From the NCBI GenBank assembly GCA_002404055.1, contig DHIZ01000401.1, positions 15,501 to 32,976 on the forward strand: a stretch of 17,476 nt of DNA. The letters are read 5' to 3'. The position numbers and the translations under genes were made by a program. Below are positions 14,027-17,476 of this stretch, in pieces (position 1 is the first letter of the stretch; the number at the start of each line of letters is the position of its first letter). The notes below the pieces were generated by a model, which searched no databases, was not told where the DNA came from, and was given only the letters and a program-made list of their open reading frames with translations. Source of the stretch: Chloroflexi bacterium UBA4733 (GTDB lineage: Bacteria > Chloroflexota > UBA4733).

Positions 14027-16117
14027 CTACAGACCGCGCGTAAACACCTTCTGGCCGATGGTGAGGCCGGATACCACTTCCGTTTGTGTGTCCGTCTGGA
14101 TGCCGATTTGGATGTCGACAGGCTTCTGCCGGCCGTTGTCGTCCAGCATGACAAACGTGCGGTTATTGATTTTGTTGACGGTGTTGGTCGGGATGATCAG
14201 CACATTGTTTTTCTTCTGGACGATGATGGTCACGCGCGCCAACTGCCCGAGTTGCGCGCCGGCACCGGGCCAAGCCGGGGTGATCTTTGGTGAGGTATCA
14301 ACGACAGTTCCCTGTGGCGCCGAGGGGGCCGTGCTGGCCCCGGAGCCGCTGGTATCCGTGCTCGTTGCACCGGATGTCACCGCCGGCAACTGGCTCACCG
14401 TCCCCGTCACCGTTTTGCCGGGGAACACATCGAGGAGCATGGTAGCCTGCTGGCCGACCACGACCTTCGTCAGGTCGCTCTGGGGCACGCTAACGGCGAT
14501 TTGCAACTGTGCAGGGTCGGCTACGGTCACTGTCCCGGTGTAGGCATTGACGCGGTCGCCCGCCTGTCCGTTGGTGGCGATCACGATGCCGTCGAACGGC
14601 GCCACAACCTGCATCTGCGACAACTGATCGTTGTCTTCATCCAGTTGCAACTGGGCTTGATCGATCTTCTTCTGGTAGATGGCGAGGTCGATGGTGTTGG
14701 TATTGCCTGCGCCGGCTAAGGCGCGTATTTTGGCGGCGTTGTTTTGTGCCTGGGACACGGCGGCCGCCGCCTGCGTCACGGCGTCGGCCTGCTGCCGGAC
14801 AGACTCCGGGGATACAGTGAGCACCGCCTGCAGCGCCGCCGCCGCCGAATCGACGCCGGCCTGGGCGCTGGCGACATCCTGCTTCGCCTGGGCAATCGAG
14901 TTGGCTGTCGGTGCGAGACCGGCCTGCGCGGCTTGCGTTTGCTGCAGGCCGGCTTCTGCCTGGGCGACGGCATCCTGGGCCTGGGCCAGATCGGTCGGTT
15001 GCGCGGCCTGCGTGGCGGCTGTGTATGAGGCCTGCGCTGCGGTCAGGTCGGCCTGCGCCTGCTGGTAGGCGGCATCGGCCTTCATCTTGTCGGTTGCCGA
15101 CACGGCGCCGAGCCGGTTCAGCGTCTGCTGGGCGGCATCCAGGCTGCTCTGCGCGCTGTTGACGGCGGCGTTGGCAGAGTTGCATTCAGCCTGGCCAACC
15201 GCCGGCGCTTTGGCACAGGCGGCATCCCGGCTCACCTGGGCGGCGTACAGGCCGTTCTTCGCCTGCGTCACGGCCAGTTGGGCCTTTTGCTGATCGGCCA
15301 GCGTCGGGCCATTCTGGAAGGCCAGGTAGGTGGCTTTCGCGGCATTGAAACCATCCTGGGCCGATTGCAGTTTGGCCTTGGCCAGGGCAATGTCCGTTGG
15401 CGTCGGGCCTCCCTGCACCTCCGCGAGCTTTTCTTTGGCGACGGTGACGGAAGCCTGAGCGGCAGCTACCGCCGCCGCCGCTTTCTGCTGGTCGGCCGGC
15501 GTGGCGCCCGCTTCCAGTGCCTGCAATTTAAGTTGTGCCGTTGCCAGCCCGGCCTGCGCCGTACTGACGGACGCCCGGGCCTTGGCGACGTCGCTCGCTG
15601 TCGGGTTGGTCAAGGCCTGCAACCTGGCGTTGGCGCTGTCATTGGCAGCCTGCGCGCTCAATACCGCGGCGTCGGCCGATTGAATATCCTGGTCGGTACC
15701 GAGGTTCGCATTGGCCATCGTCGCCTGAGCCTTTTGTAAGGCAAGTTTGGCTGCCTCGATACCGGCCTGATCGCGGGCAATTTGCTTCTTCAGCGTCGAC
15801 GTGTCCAGCGCGGCCAGTACCTGACCCTTCGTCACTTTGTCCTGCACGTTGACGTAGATGTTGTCGAGGTTGCCCGGTATGCGGAAGTACAGATCTTGCT
15901 GTTGCACGGCGACGACGCGACCAGTCGCCTGGATCACGTCGGTGATCGAGCCGCGCGTCACGGCGAAGGCCGGCTGTCGTGGTGGCAAAGGCGTCGGGAC
16001 AGCCGTCGGCGTTGGCTCGACGCTGGCCACGATCGGGTTGGCACAACCGGCGAGAAGCAAGGACGCGGCCACCATGAGGGCGCCACGAGAAGAGACGAAG
16101 GAGATGATGCGGGACAC
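14027..16117 (-). CDS. HlyD/MacA-family lipoprotein adaptor with a very long helical repeat region
   Basis: A 696-residue membrane-fusion/adaptor protein. A signal peptide with lipobox LLAGC (21-25) predicts lipid attachment at Cys25. Residues about 50-105 form the first half of the biotinyl-lipoyl-like and barrel strands (ATGRVVAVQQQDLYFRIPG). Residues about 110-500 are Ala/Gln-rich helices with a repeat near 33 residues. The second lipoyl half follows at VVAPFDGIVIATNGQAGDRV (504-523). Then come beta-barrel and membrane-proximal strands to 696, interrupted by a Ser/Thr/Gly-rich insert (about 580-612). MacA-like proteins are usually near 370-400 residues, so this one is much longer, mainly in the helices. 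It starts at GTG with GGGAGGAA upstream (GGAGG five bases before). It is the first gene of the ABC export operon. Confidence 0.9.
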   Translation of the reverse strand: MSRIISFVSSRGALMVAASLLLAGCANPIVASVEPTPTAVPTPLPPRQPAFAVTRGSITDVIQATGRVVAVQQQDLYFRIPGNLDNIYVNVQDKVTKGQVLAALDTSTLKKQIARDQAGIEAAKLALQKAQATMANANLGTDQDIQSADAAVLSAQAANDSANARLQALTNPTASDVAKARASVSTAQAGLATAQLKLQALEAGATPADQQKAAAAVAAAQASVTVAKEKLAEVQGGPTPTDIALAKAKLQSAQDGFNAAKATYLAFQNGPTLADQQKAQLAVTQAKNGLYAAQVSRDAACAKAPAVGQAECNSANAAVNSAQSSLDAAQQTLNRLGAVSATDKMKADAAYQQAQADLTAAQASYTAATQAAQPTDLAQAQDAVAQAEAGLQQTQAAQAGLAPTANSIAQAKQDVASAQAGVDSAAAALQAVLTVSPESVRQQADAVTQAAAAVSQAQNNAAKIRALAGAGNTNTIDLAIYQKKIDQAQLQLDEDNDQLSQMQVVAPFDGIVIATNGQAGDRVNAYTGTVTVADPAQLQIAVSVPQSDLTKVVVGQQATMLLDVFPGKTVTGTVSQLPAVTSGATSTDTSGSGASTAPSAPQGTVVDTSPKITPAWPGAGAQLGQLARVTIIVQKKNNVLIIPTNTVNKINNRTFVMLDDNGRQKPVDIQIGIQTDTQTEVVSGLTIGQKVFTRGL

Positions 16118-16206
16118 CTATTCCTCCCTGGGCGGCACCGGCAGGTGCTGATTGCGACACTGGCGAGCGGCAGTCGACAGTGATGCCGGTTGCGCGCACC
16201 TATCCA

Positions 16207-16236
16207 ACGGTAGCATCCATGGTAGGAAGTCGTCAA
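16207..16236 (-). promoter_or_regulatory. Putative promoter of the adaptor-permease-ATPase operon
   Basis: On the minus strand TTGACG (16236-16231) is followed after 18 bases by TACCGT (16212-16207). The -35 matches consensus at 5/6 but the -10 at only 3/6. It sits about 90 bases upstream of the GTG start of the adaptor, in the 179-bp gap after the hydrolase gene. The -35 box is identical to the one proposed for the VOC gene. No experimental support can be read from sequence. Confidence 0.3.
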
Positions 16237-16296
16237 CCCAGCCGCGCTTGTGGGACAACCAGCCGGTTTGATCGGCGCAATTTGGGTCGGCAATGC

Positions 16297-17079
16297 TCAG
16301 GCCAACCCGGCCAGAAAGCTGCGGAGCGCGGCGTTGAAGGCGTCCGGCGCTTCCAGGTTGGCGAGATGGCCGGCGCCGGCGAGCAGACGATACGTGGCCT
16401 GCGGCATCTGCTGGGCCATGGCCGCCATCTCCGCTGCCGGCGTGACGATATCGTCGGCGCCGACGATCACCAGCGTAGGGCATGCAATCTCCGGCAGCAT
16501 GGCGCTCCGATCTGGTCGTGCCGCCATTGCCCGTAGCGCCGCGGCCACACCTGGCGGTGACGACTCCTCCATCATGTCGCTAACCCACTGCCGCAACTCG
16601 GGGGAGGCTGCTGGCGAGAGCAGGCGCGGCAGTTGCGCCGTCACCACCGGCGCCATCCCCTCGGCCTCGGCCTGTTGGGCTAGCGCTTCGTGGCCGGCTC
16701 GCGTGGCCTCCGTGCCGGCTCCGGCGCGCGTGTCGGCCAGCACCAGCGCCCGCAGCCGGTCGGCATAGCGGCGCCAGAAAGCGAAGGCGATGTAGCCGCC
16801 CATGGAAAGGCCGACCATCGTCACCTTTTCGAGATGCAGCGCATCCAGGACGCCAACGAGATCCGACGCCATCTCGTCGAGTCCATACGGTTCGCCGACC
16901 GTGTCCGACTCCCCGAAGCCTCGAAGGTCGACGCTCAGACAGCGATAATCACCGGCAAGTGCCTCGACTTGCGGCGCCCACATGCGCCGGTTCAGCGGAA
17001 AGGCGTGTACGAACAGCACAGGACGGCCCTGACCGACATCGTCTCCCACCAGCCGCAGCCCATTCGTTCGTATCAGCAT
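16297..17079 (-). CDS. Alpha/beta-fold hydrolase
   Basis: A 260-residue single-domain alpha/beta hydrolase of ordinary length. The oxyanion-hole region is FVHAFPLNRRMW (23-34). The nucleophile elbow is GLSMGG with Ser92, the acid is Asp210 in GADDIVTP, and the base is His238 in GAGHLANLE, so the catalytic triad is complete. DLRGFGESD (51-59) is the familiar turn after strand four. The overall pattern resembles 3-oxoadipate enol-lactonase and related esterase/lactonase groups, but specificity cannot be assigned. There is no signal peptide, so it is cytoplasmic. The start ATG has a purine-rich GAAGAGGCGG upstream. It precedes the ABC export operon in the same direction, 179 bp apart, and diverges from the lipoprotein gene. 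Confidence 0.9.
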   Translation of the reverse strand: MLIRTNGLRLVGDDVGQGRPVLFVHAFPLNRRMWAPQVEALAGDYRCLSVDLRGFGESDTVGEPYGLDEMASDLVGVLDALHLEKVTMVGLSMGGYIAFAFWRRYADRLRALVLADTRAGAGTEATRAGHEALAQQAEAEGMAPVVTAQLPRLLSPAASPELRQWVSDMMEESSPPGVAAALRAMAARPDRSAMLPEIACPTLVIVGADDIVTPAAEMAAMAQQMPQATYRLLAGAGHLANLEAPDAFNAALRSFLAGLA

Positions 17080-17173
17080 CTAATCCGCCTCTTCCACAAT
17101 TCTGCCCCACCATTGTAATGGCTCCAGTCGTTCCGCACCATCCAGGCACATGAGCCGTTTGGGGGATGGGCAG

Positions 17174-17202
17174 TTGCCGACCGACGGGCAACCTGATAGT
17201 AT
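17174..17202 (+). promoter_or_regulatory. Putative promoter of the partial lipoprotein gene
   Basis: TTGCCG (17174-17179) and TAGTAT (17197-17202) are separated by 17 bases. Each matches the sigma70 consensus at about four of six positions. Transcription from about 17209 would give a leader of roughly 80 bases. The divergent gap is 211 bp, and a TACAAT on the opposite strand near 17110-17120 may serve the hydrolase, but its -35 is poor. Confidence 0.3.
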
Positions 17203-17290
17203 CGCTTGATTCCGCTTTCGCCTTCCATACTCCCCGGTTTTGTGGACGTGGATGTCTTTGGCGAGGGTGGTCGTTCGACAATGGAGGTAC

Positions 17291-17476
17291 ATGGTGACCA
17301 GTCAACAGTCTCGGCGCGCTGCCCTTCGCTTCCTCGCCAGAGCGGCCCTAGCTACAGGCGCAATCTCAGTGCTCGCTGCCTGTGGCGCCAGCGGATCGGC
17401 GACCACTTCCGGCACAGCGGCAACATCGGCCGCCGCGCTTGCCGCCACGACCGCGGCTGCGCCAAGCACGAGTGCC
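17291..17476 (+). CDS. N-terminus of a Tat-type lipoprotein, possibly an ABC solute-binding protein (cut by the window end)
   Basis: Sixty-two codons are open to the window edge and the 3' end is missing. The N-terminus contains a twin-arginine stretch, SRRAALRFLARAAL (7-20), a hydrophobic segment and a lipobox LAAC with Cys31 as the expected lipidated residue. A low-complexity Ser/Thr/Ala linker follows. This is the usual start of extracytoplasmic solute-binding lipoproteins, often for sugars, in Chloroflexota, but no part of the mature domain is visible, so the function is only a guess. GGAGG at 17283-17287 lies three bases before the ATG. The next codon, GTG at 17294, has better spacing and may be the true start. 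Confidence 0.7.
   Translation, partial: MVTSQQSRRAALRFLARAALATGAISVLAACGASGSATTSGTAATSAAALAATTAAAPSTSA

Noticed and set aside
12973..14043. Plus-strand frame of 356 codons opposite the permease N-terminus.
   Set aside because: Antisense shadow of a well-supported membrane protein; no membrane segments, motifs or ribosome-binding site of its own.

Overview
The window looks like chromosomal DNA from a GC-rich bacterium, most likely a member of the Chloroflexota. This rests on the gene content: a GT39-type glycosyltransferase with a long extracytoplasmic tail of repeated beta-rich modules, a macrolide-exporter-like ABC operon with a very large FtsX permease, a Tat-type lipoprotein signal followed by a Ser/Thr/Ala linker, and a GH130 mannoside phosphorylase. 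The lineage is an inference from family style; there is no rRNA or tRNA to confirm it.

Layout. A Gfo/Idh/MocA oxidoreductase (9-1040, minus) diverges from a plus-strand run of four genes: a VOC-fold protein (1301-1711), an isochorismatase-like cysteine hydrolase (1727-2314), a small unrecognised protein (about 2479-2772) and an inositol-monophosphatase-family phosphatase that resembles HisN-type histidinol-phosphatases (2796-3581). The phosphatase converges on, and overlaps by 29 bp, the GH130 gene (3553-4707, minus). From there to 17079 everything is on the minus strand. In transcription order these are an alpha/beta hydrolase (17079-16297), a lipoprotein HlyD/MacA-like adaptor (16117-14027), a two-core FtsX permease (13914-10948), two different ABC ATPases (10948-10025 and 10028-9255), a pyrophosphate-type phosphofructokinase (9150-7999), the GT39 protein (about 7916-4965) and GH130. 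A partial lipoprotein gene starts at 17291 on the plus strand and runs off the window.

How the genes work together. The adaptor, permease and two ATPases form a compact export or mechanotransmission ABC system. The permease and ATPase genes are translationally coupled (TAATG and ATGA overlaps), and one ATPase carries a C-terminal AbrB/SpoVT-like domain. The phosphofructokinase, GT39 and GH130 genes suggest carbohydrate metabolism and cell-surface glycosylation, but the sequence does not show that they form one pathway. The plus-strand genes are catabolic or housekeeping enzymes without an obvious shared pathway.

Non-coding structure. The 257-bp gap between GT39 and GH130 is the most unusual non-coding stretch. 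It holds a nested, near-perfect inverted repeat (4784-4908) built from a 12-base motif, GCGACTGCGGTC, with a second stem-loop and a partial fifth motif copy beside it. No CRISPR array, insertion sequence, tRNA or rRNA was seen. No gene-free stretch exceeds 300 bp.
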